The position numbers and the translations under genes are program-made. A stretch of 64,000 bases of DNA from Alkalimarinus coralli. Lineage in GTDB: Bacteria > Pseudomonadota > Gammaproteobacteria > Pseudomonadales > Oleiphilaceae. The stretch lies in the NCBI RefSeq assembly GCF_023650515.1, contig NZ_CP096016.1, positions 3,846,001 through 3,910,000 on the forward strand. Direction: 5' to 3'. The notes under the pieces were generated by a model. It worked only from the letters and a program-made list of their open reading frames with translations, ran no database searches and was not told the DNA's origin. The stretch's first letter is position 1; each line of letters starts with the position of its first letter. This document shows positions 25,854 to 35,890 of this stretch, one piece after another.

Positions 25854-26999
25854 TCAATAGACCCTTTGGCCTCGGTTCCAGACATGCCTGATTAACGGGT
25901 GCTCACCGGCTGATTTAACCCAAACCAAATCGGCCCGTTTACCCAATTCTATCGCCCCTCGATCATTAAGACCGGCTGACTTTGCCGGGGTATCCGAGAC
26001 TGTTTTTATCGCTTTTGGCAGATCATAATCATTATCCAATGCTGCCAGTTTGAATGCGGCATCCATCAGGCTGGCGGGGTAATAGTCCGACGAAAGAATA
26101 TCCAATACGCCATTTTCAGCCAGTTCTTTAGCCGCCACATTGCCGGAGTGAGACCCTCCTCTAACAATATTGGGTGCCCCCATCAGCACACTCAATCCAT
26201 GCTGGTGCGATGCTTTTGCCGCTTCAACCGTGGTCGGAAATTCTGCCACCGTCATACGATTATCCCGCGCCTCATCTGCATGCTCGGTGGTGGCATCATC
26301 ATGACTGGCTAGCGGTATATCATTCAAGTGGCAGCGGTTGACAATGCTATGCCGTGCTGAGGCACTATACTTTGCACTGGCTTCTTTTTGCTTGCGTATA
26401 AACTCGGCCAGTTGCTCATCACTAAAACCGTACTTACCCTGATAGTACTCTCGATACTTCTCTTCTTTCACAAACTGACGCTGGCCTGGCGAGTGATCCA
26501 TCACTGACACCAAATGAACCATGGGGTGATCAACCAGTGCATCAAATAGCCCCAACACCCCTTCATAGCTGACTTCGCAACGCAAATGAAGGTAATGGTT
26601 GGCACGATGAACCTTATCATTTTCAGCCAATTGCAAGGCGCTGATCATATCTTCAAGGTTTTTAAGACGGCTGCTACCATGAACGACGTCGCCTAATGAT
26701 AAGGCGTCAAACACGGTGGTAATGCCCGATGCAACGATCTGCGCATCGTGAGTCACAACCGCCGAACGAGAGGGCCAGGTAACACCGGGTCTGGGGGTAA
26801 AATATTTCTCTAAATTATCGGTGTGAAGCTCCACCAGACCGGGGACTAAAAAATCGCCTTCACAATCTATGGCACCTTTTACCTGGCTTGCAGACTGCGA
26901 CAGTTCTTCAATCATTCCATCTTCATCAACCACCACGGTACCCTTAAATATCTCATCAGGGGTCACAACCGAGGCGTTGGTTAGTATCATTTTATTCAT
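25854..26999 (-). CDS. phnM: PhnM, alpha-D-ribose 1-methylphosphonate 5-triphosphate diphosphatase
   Basis: A 381-residue amidohydrolase-fold enzyme. The motif ELHTDN at about 57-62 and PRPGVTWPSRSA at 69-80 are diagnostic of PhnM, and SHDDATTEH holds the later metal ligands. It removes pyrophosphate from the ribosyl-triphosphate phosphonate made by PhnGHIL, giving the substrate of PhnJ. It starts 7 bases after phnL. Confidence 0.95.
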   Translation of the reverse strand: MNKMILTNASVVTPDEIFKGTVVVDEDGMIEELSQSASQVKGAIDCEGDFLVPGLVELHTDNLEKYFTPRPGVTWPSRSAVVTHDAQIVASGITTVFDALSLGDVVHGSSRLKNLEDMISALQLAENDKVHRANHYLHLRCEVSYEGVLGLFDALVDHPMVHLVSVMDHSPGQRQFVKEEKYREYYQGKYGFSDEQLAEFIRKQKEASAKYSASARHSIVNRCHLNDIPLASHDDATTEHADEARDNRMTVAEFPTTVEAAKASHQHGLSVLMGAPNIVRGGSHSGNVAAKELAENGVLDILSSDYYPASLMDAAFKLAALDNDYDLPKAIKTVSDTPAKSAGLNDRGAIELGKRADLVWVKSAGEHPLIRHVWNRGQRVY

Positions 27000-27006
27000 A
27001 GCATGC

Positions 27007-27714
27007 TTACTCCGACTCTGTTCCGTTGGTCAGGTCAATCAAGCGATCAGCGACCACTGAGCGAACCTCTTCATCATGAAATATTCCAACAACCGCGACG
27101 CCTTTTTGTTTCGCCTCACAAATCATATCAACCACAATGTCTCTATTATGGTTATCCAATGAGGCGGTAGGCTCATCTAACAGCAAGATCGGGTAGTCAG
27201 AAATAAACCCTCGTGCGATATTCACCCGCTGTTGCTCACCGCCTGAAAACGTTGACGGCGCCAATGACCAGAGCCGTTCAGGCACATTGAGCCTGTTAAG
27301 TAACTCAGCCGCCCGTGCTTCTGCTTCATGGCGCTCGACCCCTTTCATTCTTAGCGGTTCCATCACCACATCTAAGGTGCTCACTCGCGGAATCACCCTG
27401 AGAAACTGACTAACATAACCAATGGTATGCTCTCTCAATCTCATAATTTGCCGTGGCTCCGCATCTGCAATATCAATCGATACCGAACCGTTGTATATAT
27501 AGATCGAGCCTTTTTGCGGTTTATAGTTTGCATACAGCGAGCGCATTAGGGTGCTTTTTCCGCTCCCCGATGTACCATGCAACGCCACACACTCGCCTCT
27601 GCTGACGTTAAAACTCACATCATCCAAAACGGTAAAACTAATGCCGCCCTGATTATGCAATGTGAATTGTTTAGATAGATTCTGTACATCAATCATTACA
27701 GTCATATGAATCAT
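27007..27714 (-). CDS. phnL: PhnL, C-P lyase ABC-type subunit
   Basis: A 235-residue ABC ATPase with Walker [10 protein letters not shown], signature [14 protein letters not shown] and Walker [13 protein letters not shown]. It belongs to the C-P lyase operon, where PhnL with PhnGHI catalyses transfer of the phosphonate to ATP ribose and binds the core complex instead of driving transport. Start ATG at 27714, 12 bases after phnK. Confidence 0.95.
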   Translation of the reverse strand: MIHMTVMIDVQNLSKQFTLHNQGGISFTVLDDVSFNVSRGECVALHGTSGSGKSTLMRSLYANYKPQKGSIYIYNGSVSIDIADAEPRQIMRLREHTIGYVSQFLRVIPRVSTLDVVMEPLRMKGVERHEAEARAAELLNRLNVPERLWSLAPSTFSGGEQQRVNIARGFISDYPILLLDEPTASLDNHNRDIVVDMICEAKQKGVAVVGIFHDEEVRSVVADRLIDLTNGTESE

Positions 27715-27726
27715 TCCATCTGTTCG

Positions 27727-28557
27727 TTAGGGAGTCAGCACTGATGAGACCAGCAACTGGGTATAGGGATGCTGTGGGTCATCCAGTATCTGGTCGGTCA
27801 GACCCTGCTCAACCACTCTTCCGCGCCTCATTACCATCAACCGGTCAGCCAATAACCGGGCCACCGCCAAGTCATGGGTCACGATAATGACCGACAGCTG
27901 CAACTCCATTACCAGGTTGCGCAACAAATCCAGCAATCTTGCCTGCACGGATACATCAAGACCTCCGGTCGGCTCGTCCATAAAAATAAGCCTTGGACTG
28001 GTCACCAAATTTCTGGCTATTTGCAGTCGTTGTTGCATACCGCCTGAAAATGTTTTCGGTTGATCGTCTATGCGGCTTGCATCAATTTCGACCGCCGAGA
28101 GCCACTCCAGCCCCACGCTACGGATATCACCATAATGACGATTGCCTACCGCCATCAAGCGTTCCCCAATATTGGCCCCGGCACTGACATTCATGCGCAA
28201 GCCATCTCGCGGGTGTTGATGAACCACACCCCAATCACTCCTGAGCAGCTGTCTTCTTTTCGACTCGCTCATGCGATAAATATCCGCAACCGTACCGTCT
28301 TTTTGCTGATATTGAATGCTGCCCCTATCAGGCTCTCTACGTGCGGACAACGTCTCTAGCAAGGTGGTTTTTCCTGAGCCTGACTCTCCAACAATGCCCA
28401 ACACTTCGCCGGGGTAAAGATTAAAATCAATATCCATGCAGCCTTTACCCGGCGCGTATAGTTTGGTCAGGCCCTCTACCGTTAATAACGGCGTCTCCTG
28501 CTCCGCTGAACAGGCCATATCGGCTGCTTGAACGAAGTCCAACATTGCATTATTCAC
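27727..28557 (-). CDS. phnK: PhnK, C-P lyase ABC-type subunit
   Basis: A 276-residue ABC ATPase with Walker A GESGSGKTT, signature FSGGMQQRLQIARN and Walker B LIFMDEPTGGLD. PhnK docks on PhnJ in the core complex. It overlaps phnJ by 8 bases. The N-terminus is about 20 residues longer than the Escherichia coli protein. Confidence 0.95.
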   Translation of the reverse strand: MNNAMLDFVQAADMACSAEQETPLLTVEGLTKLYAPGKGCMDIDFNLYPGEVLGIVGESGSGKTTLLETLSARREPDRGSIQYQQKDGTVADIYRMSESKRRQLLRSDWGVVHQHPRDGLRMNVSAGANIGERLMAVGNRHYGDIRSVGLEWLSAVEIDASRIDDQPKTFSGGMQQRLQIARNLVTSPRLIFMDEPTGGLDVSVQARLLDLLRNLVMELQLSVIIVTHDLAVARLLADRLMVMRRGRVVEQGLTDQILDDPQHPYTQLLVSSVLTP

Positions 28558-29503
28558 GGCTCATCTCCGGTACTTGGGTGTTATTCGGCTGGTTTGTTTT
28601 ATTCAGTGTGTTTTCTGTGCTAGAGCCATTAACGCAACTAGACGCAGTCGTTTGGTTGGCTACGGACGGGGCAGACCGCGTGTGGCAGTAATCGGTATCT
28701 GAACAGACATAGACCCTGCCGCCTTTATCATCGGTCACCACCTCGTCAAGGAAGCTGTTATCTGAACCGCAAATATCGCAGCTCGCTTCCCACTGCTGGA
28801 TTTCAAACGGATAGTCTTCAAAATCAAGGCTCTCGACCTGTGTATATGGCGGAACCGCATAAAGCCGTTTTTCTCGACCCGCGCCAAACAGTTGCAGCGC
28901 AGGCGACTCGCTTAACTTTGGGTTATCGAATTTAGGAATCGGCGATGGATCCATCACATAGTGGCCATTCACCTTAACCGGATAGGCATAGGTGGTAGCA
29001 ATATGGCCATAACGCGCAATATCTTCATACAGCTTTACATGCATCACACCGTATTCCTGCAAGGCATGCATTTTCCGGGTTTCGGTTTCACTTGGCTCTA
29101 TAAAGCGCAAAGGCTCAGGAATAGGCACCTGAAATACAATCACCTGATCTTCTTTCAGCGCCCTTTCGGGGATACGGTGCCGGGTTTGAATCAGCGTTGC
29201 ATGTTCTGTTTTTTCAGTGGTTGCAACCCCGGTTGTTTTAACAAAGAAACGGCGGATACTCACTGCGTTAGTCGTATCATCAGCCCCTTGGTCAATGACC
29301 TTTAAGGTATCATCGCTACCGATAGCCGCGGCGGTAAGCTGAATCCCCCCCGTGCCCCAGCCGTAAGGCAGTGGCATTTCCCGCCCGCCAAAGGGTACCT
29401 GATAACCTGGAATCGCAATCGCTTTAAGCAGACTGCGTCTGATCATGCGTTTGGTTTGCTCATCCAGATAGGCAAAGTTATAACCCTGCAATGATTCACT
29501 CAT
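28550..29503 (-). CDS. phnJ: PhnJ, carbon-phosphorus lyase (radical SAM)
   Basis: A 317-residue catalytic subunit that cleaves the C-P bond of the ribosyl phosphonate using S-adenosylmethionine and an iron-sulfur cluster, releasing the alkane and the cyclic ribosyl phosphate. The four key cysteines are present as C242, C245, C267 and C273 (CDIC, then VCSDTDYC), each one position from the E. coli numbering. The C-terminal 40 residues after the cysteines are Ser/Thr/Asn-rich and longer than usual. It overlaps phnI by 4 bases and phnK by 8. Confidence 0.97.
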   Translation of the reverse strand: MSESLQGYNFAYLDEQTKRMIRRSLLKAIAIPGYQVPFGGREMPLPYGWGTGGIQLTAAAIGSDDTLKVIDQGADDTTNAVSIRRFFVKTTGVATTEKTEHATLIQTRHRIPERALKEDQVIVFQVPIPEPLRFIEPSETETRKMHALQEYGVMHVKLYEDIARYGHIATTYAYPVKVNGHYVMDPSPIPKFDNPKLSESPALQLFGAGREKRLYAVPPYTQVESLDFEDYPFEIQQWEASCDICGSDNSFLDEVVTDDKGGRVYVCSDTDYCHTRSAPSVANQTTASSCVNGSSTENTLNKTNQPNNTQVPEMSRE

Positions 29504-30735
29504 GATGCTAACTCCCTGGATTCGATCTCTGTCCCAGCTGACTCACTGGCGGCCTCACCGCCGTTATTACCTCCGCACACTTCGTTTTGGGCGCTAAACT
29601 CCTTGCGTAATCGGCGAAGCAGTTCAAGTTCTGATTGGAAATCAACATAGTGAGGCAGCTTCAGGTGCGAGACAAAACCATTCGCTTCAACGTTGTCACA
29701 GTGTGATAGTACAAACTCCTGATCTTGTGCCGGCGACACTTGCTCTTCTCCCAGTTCATCAGCACGAAGTGCACGATCAACCAAGGCCATCGACATCGCC
29801 TTACGTTCACACTGCCCAAACCCCAGCCCATAACCTCGGGTAAAGCGTGGTGCTTCGGTTTTTGAACCACTGAATTGGTTGATCATCTCGCACTCTGTTA
29901 CATAGATGTCACCCACTTCTACCGCAAAACCTAACTCTTCCGGCTCAATTTCAACCGCCACCTCTCCCATTCGAATCTCTCCGGCAAACGGGTGATTTCG
30001 GCCATAGCCGCGCTGGGTCGAGTAACCTAGGGCCAGCAAGAATCCTTCATCACCTCTAGCCAATGACTGCAACCGGGCTGACCGGTCAGCCGGGAAGGTC
30101 AGTGGTTCACGGGTAATATCTGTTGTTTTTTCAGGGGCTGTTGACCGAGCATCTGGCTGCTGGAACGATGCTGGCTCAATAAGGCCTTCATGATTCAACA
30201 GATCAAGTACCCGGGGGCAGTCTTCCGTTAAGGGCTCTTTAGCAACAGGTGCAATACCTTCTGACCCGGCACCGATGTCACTTTTTCTGCTATCAGCCAT
30301 GGTGGAATCTGCACCCGTTTCCTGCTCTTCTGCCAACAATTTAAAATCCAGCAGGCGGTGGGTATAGTCATAGGTTGGCCCTAACACCTGTCCGCCGGGC
30401 AGGTCTTTGTAAGTCGCTGATATACGGCGCTCTATTAACATCTCAGCGGTTTCTAGCGGTACCGACTCGCCTAATCTGGGCAGTGTGGTACGGTATGCCC
30501 GTAGCAGAAAGATCGCTTCCACCAGGTCACCACTCGCTTGTTTAATCGCTAACGCAGCAAGCTCTGGGTCATAAAGTGAGCCTTCGGTCATCACTCTGGC
30601 GACTGCCAGCTTTAACTGCTGCATAATCTGCTTAACCGACAACTCGGCAATGCCTCGATCACCCCGGCGTTGCTCCGCCAACAACTGATGGGCGTTATCG
30701 ATGGCTTTTTCGCCCCCTTTAACCGCTACATACAT
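29500..30735 (-). CDS. phnI: PhnI, C-P lyase core subunit (nucleosidase)
   Basis: A 411-residue subunit that displaces adenine from ATP to attach the phosphonate to ribose 5-triphosphate. The start MYVAVKGGEKAI and the segment GYSTQRGYGRNHPFAGEI are characteristic. A stretch around residues 155-210, rich in Glu/Ser/Pro, looks like an insertion relative to E. coli (about 354 residues). Overlaps phnH by 10 bases and phnJ by 4. Confidence 0.96.
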   Translation of the reverse strand: MYVAVKGGEKAIDNAHQLLAEQRRGDRGIAELSVKQIMQQLKLAVARVMTEGSLYDPELAALAIKQASGDLVEAIFLLRAYRTTLPRLGESVPLETAEMLIERRISATYKDLPGGQVLGPTYDYTHRLLDFKLLAEEQETGADSTMADSRKSDIGAGSEGIAPVAKEPLTEDCPRVLDLLNHEGLIEPASFQQPDARSTAPEKTTDITREPLTFPADRSARLQSLARGDEGFLLALGYSTQRGYGRNHPFAGEIRMGEVAVEIEPEELGFAVEVGDIYVTECEMINQFSGSKTEAPRFTRGYGLGFGQCERKAMSMALVDRALRADELGEEQVSPAQDQEFVLSHCDNVEANGFVSHLKLPHYVDFQSELELLRRLRKEFSAQNEVCGGNNGGEAASESAGTEIESRELAS

Positions 30736-31445
30736 GACGAGTCTCCCGATTGAATACCTGCAACACTGGCCCGTTCGGCATGAGACTTGGCAACCTGAGT
30801 GGTGCGGGGTAGCGCCATCAGCTGCTCTCCGCAGGTAAAAATAAAGTCATACCCCATGGGGAAGTTCTGTTGATTACTCTTGATGAGGCTTAAATGCCCG
30901 TTATTAAGGCCTTTAACCGTCACCTGTCGAGACTCTTTGATTCCCGGCCCTTTCAACTCAATATCACCACTCTCTGCCAAATGCTCAGCTTCAAGAATCA
31001 GCGTGGGAAATCGATCTGGGTACTCTTCACTGCCTTGTTTAAAGCTATTCAGATCTTGCCACTCAGCCAATTTAATAAAAACAAAATCCGCCTCTGAGGG
31101 CGAAGAGACCAGCGAGCAACCGCAGTAAAACCGTAGATTTTCTAAAAATGCAGTCGTTGATAACTGCGGTGAGACCCAAACCGAAATATCCTGATCAATC
31201 AACGTTAGCGCTACACTAAAGCTTGCCGATGAGATGTTGTCAGATGTGTCGAGAGCTTCTAGCGATACCAGCTGCCCTGGTTCAGACATCGCCTTCATTA
31301 TTTTTCTGAAGCAACGCTGTGACTCAACCACCTCATCCTGAAACCCTCGCCACAGAAACTGGGTCTTTGTCGTTGACGGTTTATGTAGCGCAGCCGTCAG
31401 GGTTTGTTCTTGGTTTTCTGCGATGTGGTCTGTAGATGCCTGCAC
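30726..31445 (-). CDS. phnH: PhnH, C-P lyase core subunit
   Basis: A 239-residue member of the PhnG2H2I2J2 core complex, with no separate catalytic site known. WRGFQDEVVESQRCFRKIM at about 33-51 is the family's opening segment, and the length includes an N-terminal extension of about 25 residues. phnG ends 2 bases upstream. Confidence 0.94.
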   Translation of the reverse strand: MQASTDHIAENQEQTLTAALHKPSTTKTQFLWRGFQDEVVESQRCFRKIMKAMSEPGQLVSLEALDTSDNISSASFSVALTLIDQDISVWVSPQLSTTAFLENLRFYCGCSLVSSPSEADFVFIKLAEWQDLNSFKQGSEEYPDRFPTLILEAEHLAESGDIELKGPGIKESRQVTVKGLNNGHLSLIKSNQQNFPMGYDFIFTCGEQLMALPRTTQVAKSHAERASVAGIQSGDSSCM

Positions 31446-31447
31446 AA

Positions 31448-31981
31448 TTACTCTCCTCTGACCATGGTAAAGAAATCAACTTTTGTCGCGGCTACGGCTT
31501 TTGAGCGCCGGGCTCGTTCTGCCTGCCAAACATCATCGAGCGGGTTCAGCCAGTCATTTAATAACGCCCTGTGCAGCTTTGGGTCATACTGTTCTGTGTC
31601 TTGCAACAGAGCATCGAACGATGCGGCCAGCTCTGCATGTCGCTTACTGCGTCCCTGCACATAACCAAAACCTGCGGTGCCATTTTCTAGCTCTACTACG
31701 CAACGAGTCATGGTCATCTCGCCCAGATTAAAGGGGGTGCCACCTCCGCCAGCCCGGCTGCGAACCATCGTCAGACCTATTTCCGGCGTACGGATAAGCC
31801 TTGTCTTAGGCGGGTGAACTAACGCCTGCCAACGACGTTCCAGTTCATTAACAGACGCCCGGGATAAAACACTCATCCAGTGCTGGCGAGGTGTCTTGCG
31901 CTTTCCTGGCGTCATCGCCTCTGGTGGCTCCTGGCAACGACTTGTTGCGCTGTCGCCCTGTGGTCTAGCATCTACTGTCAT
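31448..31981 (-). CDS. phnG: PhnG, C-P lyase core subunit
   Basis: A 177-residue core subunit. RQHWMSVLSRAS and PEIGLTMVRSRAGGGGTPFNLGEMTMTR contain the conserved stretches of PhnG. The N-terminal 30 residues are extra. Starts 25 bases after phnF. Confidence 0.94.
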   Translation of the reverse strand: MTVDARPQGDSATSRCQEPPEAMTPGKRKTPRQHWMSVLSRASVNELERRWQALVHPPKTRLIRTPEIGLTMVRSRAGGGGTPFNLGEMTMTRCVVELENGTAGFGYVQGRSKRHAELAASFDALLQDTEQYDPKLHRALLNDWLNPLDDVWQAERARRSKAVAATKVDFFTMVRGE

Positions 31982-32006
31982 TTCGAATGTCCTAACGATA
32001 AAACCA

Positions 32007-32708
32007 TTACTCTTCTGGATTAATTTTCATCTCAAATACATCAGACCGGCTTCTGGAAACCGAATATTCAATCACTTCATTGCTCTCTTTAAGCCTGTTG
32101 TTAGAGCGAACAATAATCAGCGGCAGGCTTCGTGAGCACTGCAACTGCAAGGCCTCTTCCCGTGTGGGCAAGCTGGCGCCAATCAGGCTTTGATCTCGCC
32201 TGATCTTTTTCTGGTACTCGGCCTCGATCAGTTGATGCAACGAACCAACTTTGTACTTACCGGCGATACCGGGCAGCAGGCTTGACACCAAATAGTGGCT
32301 AATCAGGCAGACCGGTGTCTGATCAATACAGCGCACCGTCTCGATATGGGTGAGAGCCGTTCCGGGTTTTACCCACATGCGCTTTGCCAATTTGATGTCC
32401 GCGCTGATCTCGCGGATAGACCTGACTTCACAGCTCGCCTCTAACCCCATTTCTTCAAGAGACTCGGTAAACCGCCCCTTTGAACGAAGGCTATATTCAA
32501 TTTTGTTGTCCACCACCATGGTGCCTTTGCCATGTTGCCTTAATAGCAAACCCGCACTGACCAGTTCGTCTACGGCTCTTCGCAGCGTGTGCCGGTTAAT
32601 AGCAAAACGCTCTGCCAACTCCATTTCAGACGGTAAAAACTGCCCACTTTCGAAGTGGTTTCTGATTTCACTCTCCAGGGCTTCCGCTACGTCTAAATAC
32701 ACCGCCAT
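32007..32708 (-). CDS. phnF: PhnF, GntR/HutC-family regulator of the phn operon
   Basis: A 233-residue regulator with an N-terminal winged helix (FLPSEMELAERFAINRHTLRRAVDEL at about 24-49, in parts) and a C-terminal UTRA ligand domain. PhnF represses phosphonate uptake genes in several bacteria. A palindrome with core GTCTAGAC lies about 75 bases before its start, and two more lie before phnC, so autoregulation together with control of the whole unit is inferred. Confidence 0.92.
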   Translation of the reverse strand: MAVYLDVAEALESEIRNHFESGQFLPSEMELAERFAINRHTLRRAVDELVSAGLLLRQHGKGTMVVDNKIEYSLRSKGRFTESLEEMGLEASCEVRSIREISADIKLAKRMWVKPGTALTHIETVRCIDQTPVCLISHYLVSSLLPGIAGKYKVGSLHQLIEAEYQKKIRRDQSLIGASLPTREEALQLQCSRSLPLIIVRSNNRLKESNEVIEYSVSRSRSDVFEMKINPEE

Positions 32709-32773
32709 CTCATTTTCCCTCCCTGTTATCTGGATGTGCTGTCCAGGGGTAAAGCCCTGTCTTGCTGTTTGGT

Positions 32774-32791
32774 GTCTAGATGTCTAGACAA
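32774..32791. promoter_or_regulatory. Probable PhnF operator upstream of phnF
   Basis: TGTCTAGACA palindrome at 32781-32790, preceded by a half site GTCTAGA (32774-32780). Same core as the two sites before phnC. Confidence 0.7.
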
Positions 32792-32826
32792 CCTGCAATT
32801 TCGCCATTCGCATATCGCGCTAAAAG

Positions 32827-33633
32827 TTAGATAAAGCGTCTGCGAATCAGCTGCGACAGCATGTCCAGCAACGTTACCGTCACCACGATCACAATCATCA
32901 CGGCACAGGTTTCGGCAAACATGAAACCGCGAATGCTCTCCCATAGAATCACCCCAATACCGCCTGCGCCGACCATGCCTAATACCGAGGCAGAGCGGAC
33001 ATTCGATTCAAAACGATAGAGCGAATAAGAGATCCACAACGGCAACACCTGAGGAATCACGCCATATATAACTTCTTGCAAACCCGATGCGCCGGTCGCT
33101 CTGATACCTTCAACCGGCCCTGTATCAATCGCTTCAACCGCTTCAGAGAAGAGCTTTGCCAACACCCCTGTGGTGTGTATAAATAGCGCCAATACACCTG
33201 CAAATGGCCCCAAACCAACAGACACAACAAATAGCATGGCAAACACCATCTCGTTGATCGCCCTGAACGCATCCATCACTCGACGAGTGGGCTGATAAAC
33301 CCACCAGGGAACAATGTTCTCCGACGACATAATGCCCAAAGGAATGGCCAGCACTACAGCCAAGACAGTGCCCCATACTGCAATCTGAATGGTTATCAGC
33401 ATTTCGCTTAAATGAAGACGCCACTGGGAAAAATCAGGCGGGAAAAAGTCCGCTATAAATTCCGCCATATTCCCGGAATCATTGACCAGGCTCGCTGGTC
33501 TCATCTCTGCGCCTTCCCAGGACCAGGCCAGCACTAAAAACGCTGACGCCCATATAAGCCAGTGGCTCCAGTGTTTTTTTGGTGGTGTCACCGCAACGGT
33601 CGGTTTATTTTCTGCTGTCATCACATGCTGCAT
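32827..33633 (-). CDS. phnE: PhnE, phosphonate ABC transporter permease
   Basis: A 268-residue inner-membrane permease with about six helices and the binding-protein-dependent transport signature around [21 protein letters not shown] (in parts: [16 protein letters not shown]). Together with PhnC and PhnD it imports phosphonates. Only one permease gene is present, as a single functional unit. 118 bases to phnF. Confidence 0.94.
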   Translation of the reverse strand: MQHVMTAENKPTVAVTPPKKHWSHWLIWASAFLVLAWSWEGAEMRPASLVNDSGNMAEFIADFFPPDFSQWRLHLSEMLITIQIAVWGTVLAVVLAIPLGIMSSENIVPWWVYQPTRRVMDAFRAINEMVFAMLFVVSVGLGPFAGVLALFIHTTGVLAKLFSEAVEAIDTGPVEGIRATGASGLQEVIYGVIPQVLPLWISYSLYRFESNVRSASVLGMVGAGGIGVILWESIRGFMFAETCAVMIVIVVTVTLLDMLSQLIRRRFI

Positions 33634-33686
33634 AATCAGTCTCTTTCACCAATAAGCGAGGGATCAGATCCCTCGCGAATACTTGA

Positions 33687-34685
33687 CTACTTACGCGCAT
33701 CTAATGCCGCAAGACGACGTTCTAGAGCACCCAGTTGGGCATCAATAGAGGCAGATTTTTCTGCTTTTTCGTTTGCAGACAGTGTTTCGTCGTTCTGAAT
33801 CTTTAGCTTGTTTTTGTACAGAACCAATTGGCGAATCGGTAGCAACTGGTCGTCACTTGACGCAATAAAGGGGGCCCACTGAAGATCTGCCAGTATCTTG
33901 GTCTGACGGGCATCACCGGTAGTGCCGTATTTAGTGAAGAAGTTATAAATCTTGGCTTTTACTGGCTCAGGCAGGTTCTTACGCCACACGATTGGGTCAG
34001 CAGGGATTAAAGGTGACTTCCAAATAACCTTTACCTGACTCGCCTTCTCCGGGTTGGTAATCTCCAGGCGGCGGAGGTTCTCGGTATTATTGGTGGCAAA
34101 ATCTACCTGTTTGTTGGCCACTGACAAGAGGTTCGCCTCATGACCGGCATTCAACACACGCTTAAAAGCGGTTTTAGGGTTAACCTTGTTCATCGCGAAC
34201 ACATAATAAGAAGGGATCAAGAACCCGGAAGTCGAGTTTGGATCACCATTACCGAAGGTTAATTCCTTGCTGTTTTTAAAGATATCTTCGATGCTGTTAA
34301 GCTTGCTATCTTTATGAGTGACAAGCAGCCCCCAATACCCTGGATTACCCTCAACATCAACCGTTTGAGCAAATATCTCCCCCCCGGCACGGTCAACGGC
34401 TTCCATTGCAGACTTATTGCCATACCAAGCGATATCCACTTTATCAAAACGCATTCCTTGTATAATTCCCGCATAATCGGATGCAAAGAACGGTTTGACC
34501 TCTACACCCAGCTCTTTGCCCATATCGTCAAGAAAAGGGGTCCAGACTGCTTTCAAATTTTGGCTCGACTCAGTGGAGATGATACCGAAATTGAGTGTTT
34601 TCATTTGCTCCGCCAGCGCAGAACTAACCAATGTCACCACCATCATGGCCGCAACCACTAAGCGCTTTGTTATCCGTAAAATCAT
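33687..34685 (-). CDS. phnD: PhnD, phosphonate-binding periplasmic protein
   Basis: A 332-residue solute-binding protein with a signal peptide (hydrophobic 8-22, ALA at 23-25). LNFGIISTESSQNL and NTENLRRLE, with a WYGNKSAMEAV segment, match the PhnD phosphonate-binding fold, where the Ser/Thr-rich STESS and the N-terminal helix bind the phosphonate. GGAGT precedes the ATG. The C-terminal 30 residues are Ala/Lys/Glu-rich. Confidence 0.95.
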   Translation of the reverse strand: MILRITKRLVVAAMMVVTLVSSALAEQMKTLNFGIISTESSQNLKAVWTPFLDDMGKELGVEVKPFFASDYAGIIQGMRFDKVDIAWYGNKSAMEAVDRAGGEIFAQTVDVEGNPGYWGLLVTHKDSKLNSIEDIFKNSKELTFGNGDPNSTSGFLIPSYYVFAMNKVNPKTAFKRVLNAGHEANLLSVANKQVDFATNNTENLRRLEITNPEKASQVKVIWKSPLIPADPIVWRKNLPEPVKAKIYNFFTKYGTTGDARQTKILADLQWAPFIASSDDQLLPIRQLVLYKNKLKIQNDETLSANEKAEKSASIDAQLGALERRLAALDARK

Positions 34686-34781
34686 GTTTGACTCCTGAAA
34701 GTCACTAGGTTTAAGTAAGGGTTTCTTTTGAGATAGCTAGTTATTGAGATAGTTGATAATTGAGACCATCAAGTGACAGCC

Positions 34782-35639
34782 TCAGCCTGCTTCAGCAAAA
34801 GCCATAGCTCCGGAAACACCCAGATTTACCGGCTTTTCACTTGAATGATTTGGTGCCTGATCGCTACCCATAGCAAGCTCAGAAGCACCATAAATATTGG
34901 CCAGACGTTCATCACTGAGCGCAGTGCTGGCACCATCGAAATACAGTTCACCGCCCTTTAAGGCAACAGCTCTTTGGCAGTACTTTCTTGCATACTCCAC
35001 TTGATGCAGTGTCACGATGACGGTTTTATGGTCGTTCTGGTTAATATCTTTGAGGATATCCATCACGGTGCGTGCGGATTCAGGGTCAAGCGATGCAATA
35101 GGTTCATCAGCAAGAATAATTTCAGCTTGCTGCATCAACGCTCTGGCAATCGCAACTCGCTGTTGTTGACCACCCGATAAGGTATCGGCACGCTGGTAGG
35201 CATACTGCGCCATACCGACCCTTGCTAACGCTTTAAGTGCCTGGCGTTTTTCATCTTTAGTAAACAGGCTGAGCGTTCCACGCCAACTGGAAATGCGGCC
35301 TAAACTTCCCATCAGCACGTTATTGACGACACTCATACGATTAACAAGATTGAACTGCTGGAAGATATAACCAATTTTGGCCCGCGAACGACGCACGGTA
35401 TGGGCGAGCTTGCCCTGCTGTTGAATGGTCTCACCCAAGATTGAAACTGAGCCCTGACCGCCTTTATCTCCCCAGGTTAACCCGGCCATATGGCGCAGCA
35501 ACGTCGATTTACCCGACCCGGAAGGCCCAATCAGGGCAACCATTTCCCCACTCGCAACAGACAAGTCTATCCCTTTTAACGCACGGTTGGAGTTATTAAA
35601 CGTTTTGTGAAGTGATTGTATCTGTACGACGTTGCCCAT
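34782..35639 (-). CDS. phnC: PhnC, phosphonate ABC transporter ATPase
   Basis: A 285-residue ABC ATPase with Walker [10 protein letters not shown], signature [14 protein letters not shown] and Walker [13 protein letters not shown]. It energises PhnDE import. It is the first gene of the phn unit. Two GTCTAGAC-core palindromes lie 50-95 bases upstream. A C-terminal tail of about 25 residues is extra. Confidence 0.95.
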   Translation of the reverse strand: MGNVVQIQSLHKTFNNSNRALKGIDLSVASGEMVALIGPSGSGKSTLLRHMAGLTWGDKGGQGSVSILGETIQQQGKLAHTVRRSRAKIGYIFQQFNLVNRMSVVNNVLMGSLGRISSWRGTLSLFTKDEKRQALKALARVGMAQYAYQRADTLSGGQQQRVAIARALMQQAEIILADEPIASLDPESARTVMDILKDINQNDHKTVIVTLHQVEYARKYCQRAVALKGGELYFDGASTALSDERLANIYGASELAMGSDQAPNHSSEKPVNLGVSGAMAFAEAG

Positions 35640-35686
35640 CTCTTCCTCGCATTCTTATCTATTATCACTGGCGATTAGTTAACCAA

Positions 35687-35732
35687 CTTGTCTAGACCAG
35701 CTGGAGTAATATTGACCAGCTTGTCTAGACAA
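35687..35732. promoter_or_regulatory. Two probable PhnF operators before phnC
   Basis: TTGTCTAGACCAG at 35688-35700 and the perfect 12-bp palindrome TTGTCTAGACAA at 35721-35732. The cores are 33 bases apart, about three helical turns, allowing cooperative binding on one face of the DNA. Location fits control of the phnC promoter. Confidence 0.75.
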
Positions 35733-35890
35733 TCATGCGAGAAGAATGTGACAGTTTCTTTCAACTACTATTAAGAACAGATAAACAAACGATTACACTA
35801 AAAAGACAAGCGACCACAGCCGTCAATGATCTATAATCCGGCGATAAAAGCGTTTTGCGATAACAGGTTAAATGAAAACCAAGGACTTCT

